Positions 8,813-18,745 are shown, numbered from the stretch's first letter. The stretch is 64,000 nt of DNA from Segatella maculosa DSM 19339 = JCM 15638 (GCF_000382385.1 NZ_KB908321.1:152178-216177); one strand, 5' to 3'. The notes: generated by a model not told the origin, from the letters alone. Translations and numbers: made by a program.

Positions 8813-10351
8813 ATGAAACAACTAAAATCTCAACAAGCAGACAGCGTCTTCTTCGCCGTAGACTTAGGCGCCACGAGTGGCAGGACTATCATCGGTACGA
8901 TTTCAGGCAAGGGTGCAGACGGCTGTGCAGCTGACAAGCCGACCATCACGTTGGAAGAACTGACCCGCTTCGACAATGCACTGATACAAATCCGCGGGCA
9001 CGTCTGCTGGGATTTGGCCGCCCTCTACAACGAAATCATCGCCGGACTCCGTCTTGCTGCCCAAAGAAACTACCCTATAGAAAGCATAGGCATTGACACT
9101 TGGGGCTGCGACTTTGTGTGCATCGGAGCCGACGGTCTGCCGTTGGGTAATCCGTTTGCCTACCGCGACCCGCACACCGTAGGGAAAATGGATGAATATT
9201 TCGCTGAAGCGATGCCGAAAGCGCAGGTGTATGAGAAGACGGGTATACAGCTGATGAACTTTAACTCGCTTTTCCAACTCTATGCGATGCGCAAGGCTGG
9301 GAGTCCGGCACTGCAAAATGCCGACAGAATCCTGTTCATGCCCGACGCGTTGAGCTATCTCCTGACAGGGGAGGTGGTTTGTGAGTATACCATATCCTCT
9401 ACGTCGCAGATGCTGAATGTGCATACGGGAAAAATCGACGAGGCATTGCTTCGGAGTGTGGGACTACGACGGACACATTTCGGTAGGGCGGTCGGACCCG
9501 GTACCGTTGTCGGGACACTAACCGAAGAGGTCCGCAAACTGACAGGACTCGGTCCGCTTCCCGTCGTTGCCGTGGCGGGGCATGACACGGCAAGTGCCGT
9601 TGCAGCCGTCCCTGCCGCAGGTCCGCACTTTGCTTATCTCAGTTCGGGCACATGGAGCCTGATGGGAATCGAAACGCCGCAGGCTATCGTCAATGAGCAG
9701 TCTTTCAGTCGTAACTTCACCAATGAGGGAGGAGTTGCGGACACCGTCCGCTTCCTGAAGAACATCTGCGGCATGTGGCTGTATGAGTGCTGTCGCCGCG
9801 AATGGAAGAAAGAGTCCGGCGACGTGAGCCATGCAACGCTGATCGAAGAAGCCATGAAGGCCGAGGGCTTCAGGAGCCTCATCAATCCCGATGACCCCAT
9901 GTTTGCCAATCCCGACTCCATGACGGCGGCCATTCAGACTTATTGCCGCAGGCACGACGAGCCTGTTCCCGAGAGTCGGGGGCAGTTCTGTCGCTGCATA
10001 TACGACTCGCTCGCACTGCGCTATCGGCAGGTGTTCGGCTGGCTGAAGGAATTTGCTCCGTTCCCGATAGATGTACTCCACGTGATAGGTGGCGGTTCGC
10101 AAAACAGTTTTCTCAATCAGTTCACGGCCGATTCATGCAACATCACTGTTCTTGCCGGTCCTCAAGAGTGCACGGCCATCGGCAATGTCATGTTGCAGGC
10201 AAAGGCCGCCGGATATTTCAAGGATGTGTGGGAAATGCGGCAAGTCATCGCAAACAGCATTGCACCGGCAAGATTTATCCCTCGGGATACGGCACCGTGG
10301 AAGGCTGCCTATGAGAAATACCTGTATGTAACAGGTGGGAGTGAAGAGTAA
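8813..10351 (+). CDS. rhaB: L-rhamnulokinase
   Basis: 512 residues, FGGY carbohydrate-kinase family. It phosphorylates L-rhamnulose to L-rhamnulose 1-phosphate. Visible are the N-terminal phosphate-binding segment FFAVDLGATSGRTIIG, DTWGCDFVCIG, VAVAGHDTASAV (FGGY-type GHD motif), YLSSGTWSLMGIE and the C-terminal ATP-site segment IGGGSQNSFLNQ. It follows the regulator directly and precedes rhaA by 149 bp, the only sizeable gap inside the rha cluster. Confidence 0.95.
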   Translation: MKQLKSQQADSVFFAVDLGATSGRTIIGTISGKGADGCAADKPTITLEELTRFDNALIQIRGHVCWDLAALYNEIIAGLRLAAQRNYPIESIGIDTWGCDFVCIGADGLPLGNPFAYRDPHTVGKMDEYFAEAMPKAQVYEKTGIQLMNFNSLFQLYAMRKAGSPALQNADRILFMPDALSYLLTGEVVCEYTISSTSQMLNVHTGKIDEALLRSVGLRRTHFGRAVGPGTVVGTLTEEVRKLTGLGPLPVVAVAGHDTASAVAAVPAAGPHFAYLSSGTWSLMGIETPQAIVNEQSFSRNFTNEGGVADTVRFLKNICGMWLYECCRREWKKESGDVSHATLIEEAMKAEGFRSLINPDDPMFANPDSMTAAIQTYCRRHDEPVPESRGQFCRCIYDSLALRYRQVFGWLKEFAPFPIDVLHVIGGGSQNSFLNQFTADSCNITVLAGPQECTAIGNVMLQAKAAGYFKDVWEMRQVIANSIAPARFIPRDTAPWKAAYEKYLYVTGGSEE

Positions 10352-10394
10352 ACAATCATAAGCCCCAATCAGCCATTAACCTTGTGACATGTGA

Positions 10395-10420
10395 GCAAAT
10401 GCCACGGTAAACGACGGGAG
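10395..10420. promoter_or_regulatory. Candidate operator shared with the PUL promoter region
   Basis: The 26 bp at 10395-10420 (core CACGGTAAACGACGGG) match the repeated unit at 18790-18815 at 24 positions. It lies in the 149-bp rhaB-rhaA gap, flanked by TGTGACA (about 10384) and TGTCACA (about 10424). Two rhamnose-related loci share it, which suggests a common regulator, RhaR or the PUL sensor. A dispersed repeat with no regulatory role is the alternative. Confidence 0.45.
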
Positions 10421-10500
10421 ACTTGTCACACTATGGTAAAACCTCCCAATGACCAACTTAGGACAAATTAAATATAGAAACCAACTAAAAACTTAAAGTT

Positions 10501-11754
10501 ATGAAAACAGAAAGTATTGAAAAGGCTTATGCCTATGCAAAAGAACGTTATGCAGCTGTGGGTGTGGATACCGACAAAGCTGTTGAACTGCTGAAGAAGA
10601 CCCCGATTTCCCTACATTGCTGGCAGGCCGACGACGTGATCGGCTTCGAGCGCAACGAAGCGCTCTCCGGAGGAATCCAGACAACGGGGAACTATCCGGG
10701 GCGTGCCCGAAACATAGAGGAAGTACGCCGGGACATCCTTTTCGTAAAGAGTCTGTTGGGAGGGAAGCACCGGTTGAATCTTCATGAAATATATGGTGAT
10801 TTCGGCGGGAAGTTCGTAGACCGTGACCAAGTGGAAGTTGGCCAATTCCAAAGTTGGATAGACTGGGCAAGAGAGAACGACATGAAACTCGACTTCAACT
10901 CTACCAGCTTCTCACATCCGAAGAGCGGCAGCCTGTCATTGGCTAATCCTGACAAGGGTATCCGCGAATTCTGGATTGAGCATACCAAGCGTTGCCGCAG
11001 GATTGCCGATGCTATGGGCAGGGCACAGGGCGACCCTTGTATCATGAACATTTGGGTGCACGACGGCTGCAAGGACCTGACCGTCGAGCGTATGCGCTAT
11101 CGCCGGCTCATGGCAGAGAGCTTGGACGAGATATTGGCCGAGAAGCTCGACGGCGTGAAGAACTGTCTGGAGGCAAAACTCTTCGGTATCGGGCTGGAAA
11201 GCTACACCGTCGGTTCGCACGACTTCGTAGCCGGCTACTGCGCTACGCGCAACTTGATGTACACCCTCGACACTGGACATTACGAGCAGACCGAGAACGT
11301 CAGCGACATGGTAGCGTCGCTCCTGCTCTTCGTGCCCGAGCTGATGCTCCATGTGAGCCGCCCCGTGCGCTGGGATTCCGATCACGTTACTATCATGAAC
11401 GACCAGACGCTCGACCTCTTCAAGGAACTTGTGCGGGCCGACGCGCTTGACCGTGCGCATATCGGGCTGGACTACTTCGATGCCTCCATCAACCGCATCG
11501 GCGCATATATCGTCGGGACGCGCGCCACGCAGAAATGTCTGTTGCAGGCTTTCTTGGAACCTATCGACCGGCTCCGTGCCTACGAGGATTCCGACAAGGG
11601 GTTCGAACGCCTGGCCCTGTTGGAAGAAGCCAAGAGTCTGCCGTTCGGCGCCGTCTATGACTATTTCAACCTGACAAGCGGTGTACCTGTCGGCGAGGAT
11701 TTTATTCCCGTAGTCGAGCAATATGAAAAGGATGTACTGTCTAAACGCGGATAA
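10501..11754 (+). CDS. rhaA: L-rhamnose isomerase
   Basis: 417 residues, the usual length of the RhaA family. It converts L-rhamnose to L-rhamnulose with Mn2+ in a TIM barrel. Seen in order: ISLHCWQADDV near the N-terminus, NLHEIYGDFGG, NSTSFSHPKS, IWVHDGCKD, LDTGHYEQTENV and the metal/substrate segment RPVRWDSDHV. The ATG at 10501 follows an A-rich leader. rhaT begins 3 bp after its stop. Confidence 0.96.
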   Translation: MKTESIEKAYAYAKERYAAVGVDTDKAVELLKKTPISLHCWQADDVIGFERNEALSGGIQTTGNYPGRARNIEEVRRDILFVKSLLGGKHRLNLHEIYGDFGGKFVDRDQVEVGQFQSWIDWARENDMKLDFNSTSFSHPKSGSLSLANPDKGIREFWIEHTKRCRRIADAMGRAQGDPCIMNIWVHDGCKDLTVERMRYRRLMAESLDEILAEKLDGVKNCLEAKLFGIGLESYTVGSHDFVAGYCATRNLMYTLDTGHYEQTENVSDMVASLLLFVPELMLHVSRPVRWDSDHVTIMNDQTLDLFKELVRADALDRAHIGLDYFDASINRIGAYIVGTRATQKCLLQAFLEPIDRLRAYEDSDKGFERLALLEEAKSLPFGAVYDYFNLTSGVPVGEDFIPVVEQYEKDVLSKRG

Positions 11755-11757
11755 AAA

Positions 11758-12789
11758 ATGAATATCATCATCGGACTTCTCATCATCGCCATCGGCGCTT
11801 TCTGTCAATCGAGCTGCTACGTCCCTATTAACCGCATCAAAGCGTGGAGCTGGGAGAGCTACTGGCTCGTGCAGGGCGTGTTCGCATGGCTGTTGCTCCC
11901 GCTACTTGGTGCATTGCTTGCCGTGCCTTCGGGACACTCGCTGACGGATCTCTTTACCGCCGATCACATGTTCGACATCAACATGACCATTCTTTTCGGC
12001 GTTCTTTGGGGCGTGGGAGGGCTAACCTTCGGACTTTCCATGCGTTATCTCGGAGTTGCGCTCGGACAGAGCATCTCTTTGGGCACTTGCGCGGGATTGG
12101 GAACGGTACTCGGTCCTATTATGCTGAACGTCATCTATCCCGAGGGGCACCACTTGGAAAAACTGACGGTCTCGGTGCTCATCGGAGTAGGAGTGACGCT
12201 CGTGGGCATTGCCGTCATCGGCGTTGCGGGCTCGATGAAGGCGGCTCAGCTTAGCGACGAAGCGAAGCGCGCAGCCGTCAAGGATTTCAATTTCCCGAAA
12301 GGAATCGCCATCGCACTCTTGGCTGGCTGCATGAGCGCGTGCTTCAATGTGGGGCTGGAGTTTGGGAGCGGCTTGCATTTTGCCGCGACGTCCGGCCTGT
12401 TCAAGACGCTGCCCGCCACCCTGCTCGTTACGGTCGGCGGCTTTGCTACTAACGCCGTCTACTGTCTCTGGCAGAACCAAAAGAACCACACTTGGAGTGA
12501 TTACGGCAAGCGAAGCGTGTGGGCTAACAACATTCTCTTCTGCCTTTTGGCGGGAGCGTTGTGGTACAGCCAGTTCTTCGGATTGGCTCTGGGCAAAGGC
12601 TTCCTTACCGACTCGCCCGTGCTGATTACGTTCTCGTTCTGCATACTGATGGCACTTGACGTAGTTTTTTCCAACGTTTGGGGCATACTACTGAAAGAGT
12701 GGAAAGGCTGCGGACGACGAACGATAGCCGTGCTCGTCGTGGGCATCGCGATTCTGGTTGTTTCTTCGTTCTTGCCTCAATTGTTATGA
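11758..12789 (+). CDS. rhaT: L-rhamnose/proton symporter
   Basis: 343 residues with about ten membrane helices, RhaT family of the drug/metabolite transporter superfamily. It imports L-rhamnose across the inner membrane. The N-terminal IIGLLIIAIGAFCQSSCYVP and the WGVGGLTFGLSMRYLGVALG region resemble the family, and the first helix carries the SSCYVPINR segment seen in Bacteroidetes RhaT. Start ATG 3 bp after the rhaA stop; rhaD follows after 23 bp. Together with rhaB/A/D it completes uptake and cleavage of rhamnose released by the PUL enzymes downstream. Confidence 0.93.
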   Translation: MNIIIGLLIIAIGAFCQSSCYVPINRIKAWSWESYWLVQGVFAWLLLPLLGALLAVPSGHSLTDLFTADHMFDINMTILFGVLWGVGGLTFGLSMRYLGVALGQSISLGTCAGLGTVLGPIMLNVIYPEGHHLEKLTVSVLIGVGVTLVGIAVIGVAGSMKAAQLSDEAKRAAVKDFNFPKGIAIALLAGCMSACFNVGLEFGSGLHFAATSGLFKTLPATLLVTVGGFATNAVYCLWQNQKNHTWSDYGKRSVWANNILFCLLAGALWYSQFFGLALGKGFLTDSPVLITFSFCILMALDVVFSNVWGILLKEWKGCGRRTIAVLVVGIAILVVSSFLPQLL

Positions 12790-12812
12790 TCGTACTGAAT
12801 TAAAACAAGCAA

Positions 12813-13628
12813 ATGATTATGAAAAGTATTTTAGACGGCCGTCCCCGATTGGAAAACGAGGTCGGCAAGATTTCGGAAGTGGCCGGATATCTCTGGCAGA
12901 AAGGGTGGGCCGAGCGCAACGGCGGGAACATCACCGTTAACATCACGGCGTTCATCGACGACGAAATCAAGGCGCTCCCAGCCATCAGCGACATAAAAGA
13001 GATAGGAGCGACGCTGCCAGCCTTGAAGGGCCAATATTTCTTCTGCAAGGGAACGGGACGACGCATGCGCGACCTTGCTCGCTGGCCGATGGAGAACGGA
13101 AGCGTCATTCGTGTGCTCGACGACTGCAGCAGTTATGTCATCATCGCCGACAATCCCGTGCTTCCGACTTCTGAATTGCCGAGCCACCTGATGGTTCACG
13201 CTCGAGGGCTCGAGCGAAAGATGGAAATCAGGGCTACGCTGCACACACACCCGATTGAACTTGTGGCCATGAGCCATGGCAAGAAATTTTTGGAGAAAGA
13301 TGTGCTCACACGTCTGTTGTGGAGCATGATTCCCGAGACGAAAGCCTTCTGTCCGCTGGGGCTGGGCGTCGTTCCTTATGCCATTCCGGGCTCGAACGCC
13401 TTGGCCGAAGGAACGCTGAAAGAACTTGAGGACTACGACGTGGTGCTATGGGAAAAGCACGGTGTCTTTGCCAAAAGCACGGATATCATGGATGCGTTCG
13501 ACCAGGTTGATGTGCTGTCGAAGAGTGCCGCCATTTATTTGGACTGTAAAGCCATGGGCTTCGAGCCGGACGGAATGAGCGACGCGCAGATGAAGGAACT
13601 CTCGCAGGTTTTCCATTTGCCGAAGTAA
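12813..13628 (+). CDS. rhaD: L-rhamnulose-1-phosphate aldolase
   Basis: 271 residues, class II (zinc) aldolase family. It splits L-rhamnulose 1-phosphate into dihydroxyacetone phosphate and L-lactaldehyde. Seen: WAERNGGNITVN (phosphate loop), the zinc-binding HTHP motif, and YDVVLWEKHGVFA with the third zinc histidine. Starts at 12813 (MIMK) or 12819 (MKS) are both possible. It is the last gene of the rha cluster. No lactaldehyde-processing enzyme follows in this window. Confidence 0.95.
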   Translation: MIMKSILDGRPRLENEVGKISEVAGYLWQKGWAERNGGNITVNITAFIDDEIKALPAISDIKEIGATLPALKGQYFFCKGTGRRMRDLARWPMENGSVIRVLDDCSSYVIIADNPVLPTSELPSHLMVHARGLERKMEIRATLHTHPIELVAMSHGKKFLEKDVLTRLLWSMIPETKAFCPLGLGVVPYAIPGSNALAEGTLKELEDYDVVLWEKHGVFAKSTDIMDAFDQVDVLSKSAAIYLDCKAMGFEPDGMSDAQMKELSQVFHLPK

Positions 13629-13651
13629 TGATTGTCACCTAACGAATGGGA

Positions 13652-13794
13652 TACCCACCCCAACCCTCCCGAAGGAGGGGAGAATAGCTGAGAGCCTCTC
13701 CCAGCCCCTCCGAAGGAGGGGAGAACGAGCTTGCAGGCTAATCTGCTCCGGTTTTTTCTCCCCTGTTTTTGGTGGGCGGCGGGAGGCTCTCATT
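13652..13794. repeat. GC-rich dispersed palindromes, three units
   Basis: Two tandem units of the GGAGGGG family (CTCCCGAAGGAG and CTCCGAAGGAG cores) at 13652-13723, then the conserved tail GAGCTTGCAGGCTAA, then a degenerate third unit at 13757-13794 with GGCGGCGGGAGGCTC. Lies between rhaD and the 41-bp array. Confidence 0.75.
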
Positions 13795-13799
13795 TTTCT

Positions 13800-14441
13800 T
13801 CAGAAAATAGCTGATTCTGATAAAAAACACACGTTTCTGAACAAAATACGGCGATTTCTGATGAAAATTTGTGAATTATTTGTAGAAAACGGTGCGTTTT
13901 GTAAATAAATCGCACTTTATTTGCAGAACTACGCTAATTTTGTAAATAAAACGCAATTTATTTGCAAAATACAGCTATTTCTGCTAATCCGTCGGACTTT
14001 TTTTGTAGAATACAGCGATTTTCATCAAAAATTCGCGAGAAATTTGCAGAACGCGGCTAATTTCGTCAATAATTCGCGAATTATTTGCAGAACACAGCGA
14101 ATTTCGTCAATAATTCGCGAAAAATTTGCAGAACGCAGCAAATTTCGTCAAAAATTCGCGAATTATTTGCAGAACGCAGCGAATTTTGTCAATAATTCGC
14201 GAAAAATTTGCAGAACGCAGCGAATTTCATCAAAAATTCGCGAAAAATTTGCAGAACGCAGCGAATTTCGTCAAAAATTCGCGAATTATTTGCAGAACGC
14301 AGCGAATTTCGTCAAAAATTCGCGAATTATTTGCAGAAAACAGCTAATTTCGCTAAAAATTCGCGAATTATTTGCAGAACGCAGCGAATTTCGCTAAAAA
14401 TTCGCGAATTATTGACAGAAAACAGCGATTTTTGATGAAAA
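13800..14441. repeat. 41-bp palindromic array, ten clean and several decayed units
   Basis: The gap 13629-14567 between rhaD and the convergent PUL sensor gene holds a tandem array. TTCGCG occurs at 14032, 14073, 14114, 14155, 14196, 14237, 14278, 14319, 14360 and 14401, an exact 41-bp step ten times. Each unit contains AATTCGCGAATT or a close variant, then TTTGCAGAACGCAGCGAA. Upstream, 13800-14031 carries about five decayed units (TTTGCAGAA, CAGCTATTTCTG). Because 41 is not a multiple of three, all three frames cycle and long open frames here are artefacts. Confidence 0.9.
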
Positions 14442-14454
14442 ACATGCGTTTCTG

Positions 14455-14535
14455 CTCCCCTCCTTTGGAGGGGCTGGGGGAGGCTTTCGTTTTTTGCTCC
14501 CCTCCTTCGGAGGGGCCGGGGGAGGCTCCGATTTT
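14455..14535. repeat. GC-rich dispersed palindromes, two units
   Basis: Two nearly identical units (14455-14486 and 14497-14530), each CTCCCCTCC, a TTTGG or TTCGG centre, then GGGGCYGGGGGAGGCT. The second is followed by CTCCGATTTTTTTT and CAGAAAACAGCGATTTC, a composite seen again at 63898-63955. Confidence 0.85.
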
Positions 14536-14567
14536 TTTTGCAGAAAACAGCGATTTCCGCCAAAAAA

Positions 14568-17500
14568 TCAGAGTTGATGTTCGGAATTTGCTGATTTTGC
14601 TCGATAATCTTTGGGCGAAAGTCCGAAATGCTTCTTAAAGGCCTTGGAAAAGTAGGAATATGAGCTGAAACCGGTGAGGTCGGACACTTCGCCGAGCGGC
14701 GAAGAGGAGGCGAGCATCTCGGCTGCGCGTTTGAGGCGGTAGGTTCGCAGAAAATCGTTGGGCGCGATGTTGGTAAGTGCCTTGATTCGGCGGTAGAACA
14801 CGGAGCGTGAGTAGCCGAGTCGCGCGGCGATGTCGTCGATGTCGAGTTCCGGATTGCTTAGCTCAGCTTCCAATAGCGTGTTGAGTTTGTTTAGGAAAAT
14901 ATAGTCGGCCGAAAGGAAGGGCTGGTCGTCGGCTGCCTGTCGGCTTGCTCCGGGCGTCGAAAAATAGCGTCGTATGCGTTCCTTGTGCTGCAGAAGGTTC
15001 CTGACGGTGAGCAGCAGCTCTTCGGTGTCGAACGGTTTGCAGATATAGGCGTCGGCCCCACGGTCGAGCCCCTCGATGCGGTCGGCCGTCACGGTTTTTG
15101 CCGTGAGCATCACGACGGGAATCTGGCAATAGTCGATGTTGTCTTTAATCGCTGCGCAAAGTTCGTGGCCCGACATGGCGGGCATGATGACGTCGGTGAT
15201 GACGAGGTCGGGCGTGTGCTGGCTGACGATTTTCCATGCTTTTTGGCCGTCCGACGCTTTTAGGACCGTATATTCTTGCGACAATAGGTCGGCGAGGAAG
15301 TCGAGCAGTTCGAGATTGTCTTCGGCCACGAGCAGCGTGTAGGTGTGCGCTTTTTGCGTTGTGTTTTTTGGCGCATCGTCGGTCGTTTCCTTTCGTCGCG
15401 CCGATGTGACGAAGAGATTTTCGGTGTGTTCTTGTTTCTCGGTGTCGGTGTAGATGTCGTCGAGCGGTAGGGCGAACGTGAAGCGCATGCCGCCGCCGGC
15501 CACACGCTCGGCGCTGATGTTCCCTTTGTGCGTTTTTACCAACGCTTTCGTGTAGTGCAGTCCGATTCCATTTCCGCTGTAGTCGGGCTTATATCCCGAC
15601 GCTGTTTCTATCTGTTGATAGCGCACGAAGAGGTTTTGCAGCTTGTCTTCTGGAATTCCTTCGCCGTGGTCGGTTACGTCGATTTCGAGATACTGACCGA
15701 CGTTCTCCCTTTGGCTGTGTGCGTGTTGCGCGTCGATAATCCGCGTAGACAGCGTGATGCTTTTGCCGCTCGGTGTATGTTTTACGGCATTCGAGAGCAG
15801 GTTGTAGAGGATTTTTTCGATTTTATCCGTATCGGCCAATATCCATGCTTCCTTCGCGTGGGGGCGAAAGGCGATTTCGATGCCCTTGCGCTCTGCAATG
15901 TAGATGAAATTGTCGAAAATGGCCTGCAGTATGGCGATAATTTCCACGCGCTGCACGCGCAGACGCAGTGTTCCGTTCTCCAACTTACTGAAATCCATGA
16001 TTTGATTGGCCAGTTGCCACAGCCGCTTGGTATTCCTTGCGATGGTGTTGAGGAGGCGCATGTTTTTCTCGTCGTTTTGGCAGGCCATGACCTTTTCCAG
16101 CGGCGCGGAGATGAGCGTTAGTGGCGTGCGGAGCTCGTGCGAAATGTTGGTGAAGAAATTCATCTTCATTTGGGCCATTTCCTGTTCTCGCTTGCGTTCG
16201 TTGTGCTCCAGCGCTGCGAGTTGCTCGTTCAGTCGCAGCCGAATGGCGAAACGAATGATGAAGATGGCAATCGCGATGGTGCAAAGTGCGTACGCAAGCC
16301 ACGCCTGCCAAGTGAGCCAAGGCGCTGGGCGGACAATGATGTCGAGGCTTGCCGGGCGGCTACTTTCTACGCCGTCACCGTTGATGGCGTACACGCGGAA
16401 GGTGTATCGGCCCGCAGGAAGGTTGGAGTAGGTAGCCCGTCGGAAATTCCCGACGTAATTCCATTGTTTCTCGAAGCCCTCGAGCTTATATTTGTAGGTG
16501 AGCTTCTCGGGCGAGAGGAAATCGATGCCGGCATAGTCAATGGATATCGTGGTCTGTCGGTGGTCGAGCGTGATTTGCTTGGTGAGGAGTATGTCCTTCT
16601 GCAGTGGCGAATTTTTTCCGGGCCTGACGCGTTTGTTGAAAATCTTCAGGTCTTCGATGTTGACAGCTGGCGCGTGGCGGTCGGGTTTGATGTCGGAAGG
16701 GTTAAAAAAGGTGATGCCGTGGTTTCCGGCGAAGAATATTCTCCCGTCGTGTCCTCTGCAGCCGGCCTTTTCGTGATATTGGTCGCCCGGAGGTCCGTCT
16801 GTCTTGAAAAAGTTCTTGATTTTTGGGCGGCGATGGTCGAATGCGATCTTCGCTATGCCGTGAGAAGTGCTCAGCCAGATGTTCCCGTCTGCGTCTTCCT
16901 CGAAACAGAGTGTGTTGTTGTTGGGGAGTCCTGTTGCGGCGGAAAAATGCAGAAACGACCTGCCTTTGCAGCAGAGTGCGCCGCTTCCGTACGTCCCGAG
17001 CCATATTCTGTGCTGCATGTCCTCAAAAATGGTCACACAGTTTTTGGCCGTGGGAAGAAATCGCTGCGGAAAGTCAACGGGGAAGGGCGTTGTCGTGTTC
17101 GCCTTTATCCGAAATACGCCCTTTCCGAATGCCGAGAAGAAAATGTCGCCGTCGTGCAGCACTCTGATGTCGGGGATATTCGCAGTATAGATTTTCTGTG
17201 GAATTTCCGCGTCGCCGTTGTTCGCCAGCCTGTAAAGTCCGCCCCATGAGCCAATCCAGATGTTCCCCTGCCGGTCTTCTTTCACCACTCTTACGTTCTC
17301 AATGTCGAAGTGCCTGTCGGGGCAGACAGTTCCGTCTTTGGTGATATTTCCTCGCAGCAATTTGTGCTCGAAGGCCGTCCATAGTCGGTTTTTTGAGTCG
17401 ATATAAATATCCTCGAGAAATCCCTTCTCTTGGAGTTGAATTTTTTTGAGCCTTTCTTGTCGGTCATAGAGAAACAGTCCTTTATATCGGGCCGCTATCC

Positions 17501-18578
17501 ACAGGCGCTTGTCCCGGTCTTCCAGAATGCGGGTAACGAACATTCCCTTGAAATAATTGCTGAGCGCTTGGTTCGTGTTGAAGTAGTTCCCGTTCCTACT
17601 TACGACGAAACCCTTATCGTAAGAGCCTATCCACACATTTCCCCGCCTGTCGCTGTAGCATGTATGCAATTGCGAAGAAAGTTGCGGGTTGAAACGTAGC
17701 GGAGAGTTGTTTTGTAACGTGTGAGATAAAATGTCATAGTAAAAAAATCCGTCGGTGGTCGTCCCGATCAGAAGTTTCAAAGGCTCGACTTCTTTTATGA
17801 AAGTAATTTGCAGTTTATTCAATTGCTCATTTCCTGCATGCGGAATAACCGGTGTTTCAAATGTCCGAGTATTAGGATTGAATAAAATAATTCCGTGATC
17901 AGTGCCCAGCCACCATTTATCTTGCGGGTCAACGTAAACACATGTGACCTTTCGACCTTCGGGCAAGACGAAATACTTCCAATCCTTGTCGCTCTTTCTG
18001 ACGGCCAGCCCCTTTTCTCCGTTTAATCCCATCCAAAGGCGTTGGGATTTGTCTTTCCAAAATAGATTGACCGTTTCTGGTTTATTGGGGAACACGATAT
18101 TATGCCTGGCTTGGTCTATATATCCCGCCCCTAAAGGTGTTGCCAGCCATATCTTTCCTTTCGGTGCTTCGAACATGGAATAAACGGGAACGGTGTATTT
18201 ACCGGAGTATCTTTCAAAATATTGCTTTTCATAGTTGTATTTGTTGAGTCCGGAGGAAGTTCCTACCCATAGCTGATGTGAGGAATCGATGAACAGGGAG
18301 AAGACGAAATCATTCAATAATGACTTGGTATCTGTGGCTTGGTGCGAGAAGTGTAGAAAATCGTACCCGTTATATCGGTCCAAACCTCCCAATGTCGCAA
18401 TCCACATATATCCTAAGGAATCTTCTGCGAAATCGTTGATATCAAGAAACGATATATCCTGCGAGGTAGTCGGTTCGTAACCAGCAGGGTCCGCATTCGG
18501 TTTGTTTTCTTGTGTGGTACATGCCCATAAAACAAAACACACAACAGATATGACAGTCGCATAATAATGTATCTTCAT
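14568..18578 (-). CDS. Hybrid two-component sensor/regulator (HTCS) of the PUL
   Basis: 1336 residues combining sensor kinase and transcription factor in one chain. In order: signal sequence with a lipobox-like LWAC (Cys20); a periplasmic two-propeller sensor built from repeats such as DRYNGYDFLHF and GNIWIGSWGGLYRL (about 35-640); a Y_Y_Y domain (about 660-735); one membrane helix (about 745-770); HisKA with NISHELRTPL (phospho-acceptor His814); HATPase with NLLSNAVKHT and GNGIGL; a receiver domain with VITDVIMP (Asp1129); and a C-terminal AraC helix-turn-helix (about 1240-1330). Such proteins bind a specific oligosaccharide in the periplasm and activate their adjacent susCD operon. It is transcribed divergently from the GH78 operon across a 429-bp gap. 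Confidence 0.96.
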   Translation of the reverse strand: MKIHYYATVISVVCFVLWACTTQENKPNADPAGYEPTTSQDISFLDINDFAEDSLGYMWIATLGGLDRYNGYDFLHFSHQATDTKSLLNDFVFSLFIDSSHQLWVGTSSGLNKYNYEKQYFERYSGKYTVPVYSMFEAPKGKIWLATPLGAGYIDQARHNIVFPNKPETVNLFWKDKSQRLWMGLNGEKGLAVRKSDKDWKYFVLPEGRKVTCVYVDPQDKWWLGTDHGIILFNPNTRTFETPVIPHAGNEQLNKLQITFIKEVEPLKLLIGTTTDGFFYYDILSHTLQNNSPLRFNPQLSSQLHTCYSDRRGNVWIGSYDKGFVVSRNGNYFNTNQALSNYFKGMFVTRILEDRDKRLWIAARYKGLFLYDRQERLKKIQLQEKGFLEDIYIDSKNRLWTAFEHKLLRGNITKDGTVCPDRHFDIENVRVVKEDRQGNIWIGSWGGLYRLANNGDAEIPQKIYTANIPDIRVLHDGDIFFSAFGKGVFRIKANTTTPFPVDFPQRFLPTAKNCVTIFEDMQHRIWLGTYGSGALCCKGRSFLHFSAATGLPNNNTLCFEEDADGNIWLSTSHGIAKIAFDHRRPKIKNFFKTDGPPGDQYHEKAGCRGHDGRIFFAGNHGITFFNPSDIKPDRHAPAVNIEDLKIFNKRVRPGKNSPLQKDILLTKQITLDHRQTTISIDYAGIDFLSPEKLTYKYKLEGFEKQWNYVGNFRRATYSNLPAGRYTFRVYAINGDGVESSRPASLDIIVRPAPWLTWQAWLAYALCTIAIAIFIIRFAIRLRLNEQLAALEHNERKREQEMAQMKMNFFTNISHELRTPLTLISAPLEKVMACQNDEKNMRLLNTIARNTKRLWQLANQIMDFSKLENGTLRLRVQRVEIIAILQAIFDNFIYIAERKGIEIAFRPHAKEAWILADTDKIEKILYNLLSNAVKHTPSGKSITLSTRIIDAQHAHSQRENVGQYLEIDVTDHGEGIPEDKLQNLFVRYQQIETASGYKPDYSGNGIGLHYTKALVKTHKGNISAERVAGGGMRFTFALPLDDIYTDTEKQEHTENLFVTSARRKETTDDAPKNTTQKAHTYTLLVAEDNLELLDFLADLLSQEYTVLKASDGQKAWKIVSQHTPDLVITDVIMPAMSGHELCAAIKDNIDYCQIPVVMLTAKTVTADRIEGLDRGADAYICKPFDTEELLLTVRNLLQHKERIRRYFSTPGASRQAADDQPFLSADYIFLNKLNTLLEAELSNPELDIDDIAARLGYSRSVFYRRIKALTNIAPNDFLRTYRLKRAAEMLASSSPLGEVSDLTGFSSYSYFSKAFKKHFGLSPKDYRAKSANSEHQL

Positions 18579-18737
18579 ATATTCTCACGTGTATTTAGTG
18601 GAAATTATGCTGTTAAATTAAGCATAATTCTTGACTTACCGGTATCTGTTTGACTAAAAAACGCCAAAACGGTAAAATAAGATTAGCTATGACAAAAAAT
18701 CGAATAGATTTTACAAAAGATAAATGCCGTCGGTTTG

Positions 18738-18745
18738 TATCTTTG
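18738..18745 (+). promoter_or_regulatory. Candidate -7 promoter element toward the PUL operon
   Basis: TATCTTTG matches TAnnTTTG on the plus strand in the HTCS-GH78 gap. It lies upstream of the 41-bp repeats, so transcripts from it would include them. No convincing -33 TTTG, consistent with an activator-dependent promoter. The distance to the ATG at 19008 is about 260 bp. Confidence 0.4.

Noticed and set aside
13921..14435. Open frames of 70-160 codons in the 41-bp array, repeating ANFV/SRIICR-like motifs
   Set aside because: Period 41 is not a multiple of three, so each frame cycles through the same repeat; the peptides are repetitive and have no start context.
16137..17249. 370-codon plus-strand frame opposite the HTCS
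   Set aside because: The HTCS frame has intact domains; the antisense frame has no domain and arises from GC-rich codons.
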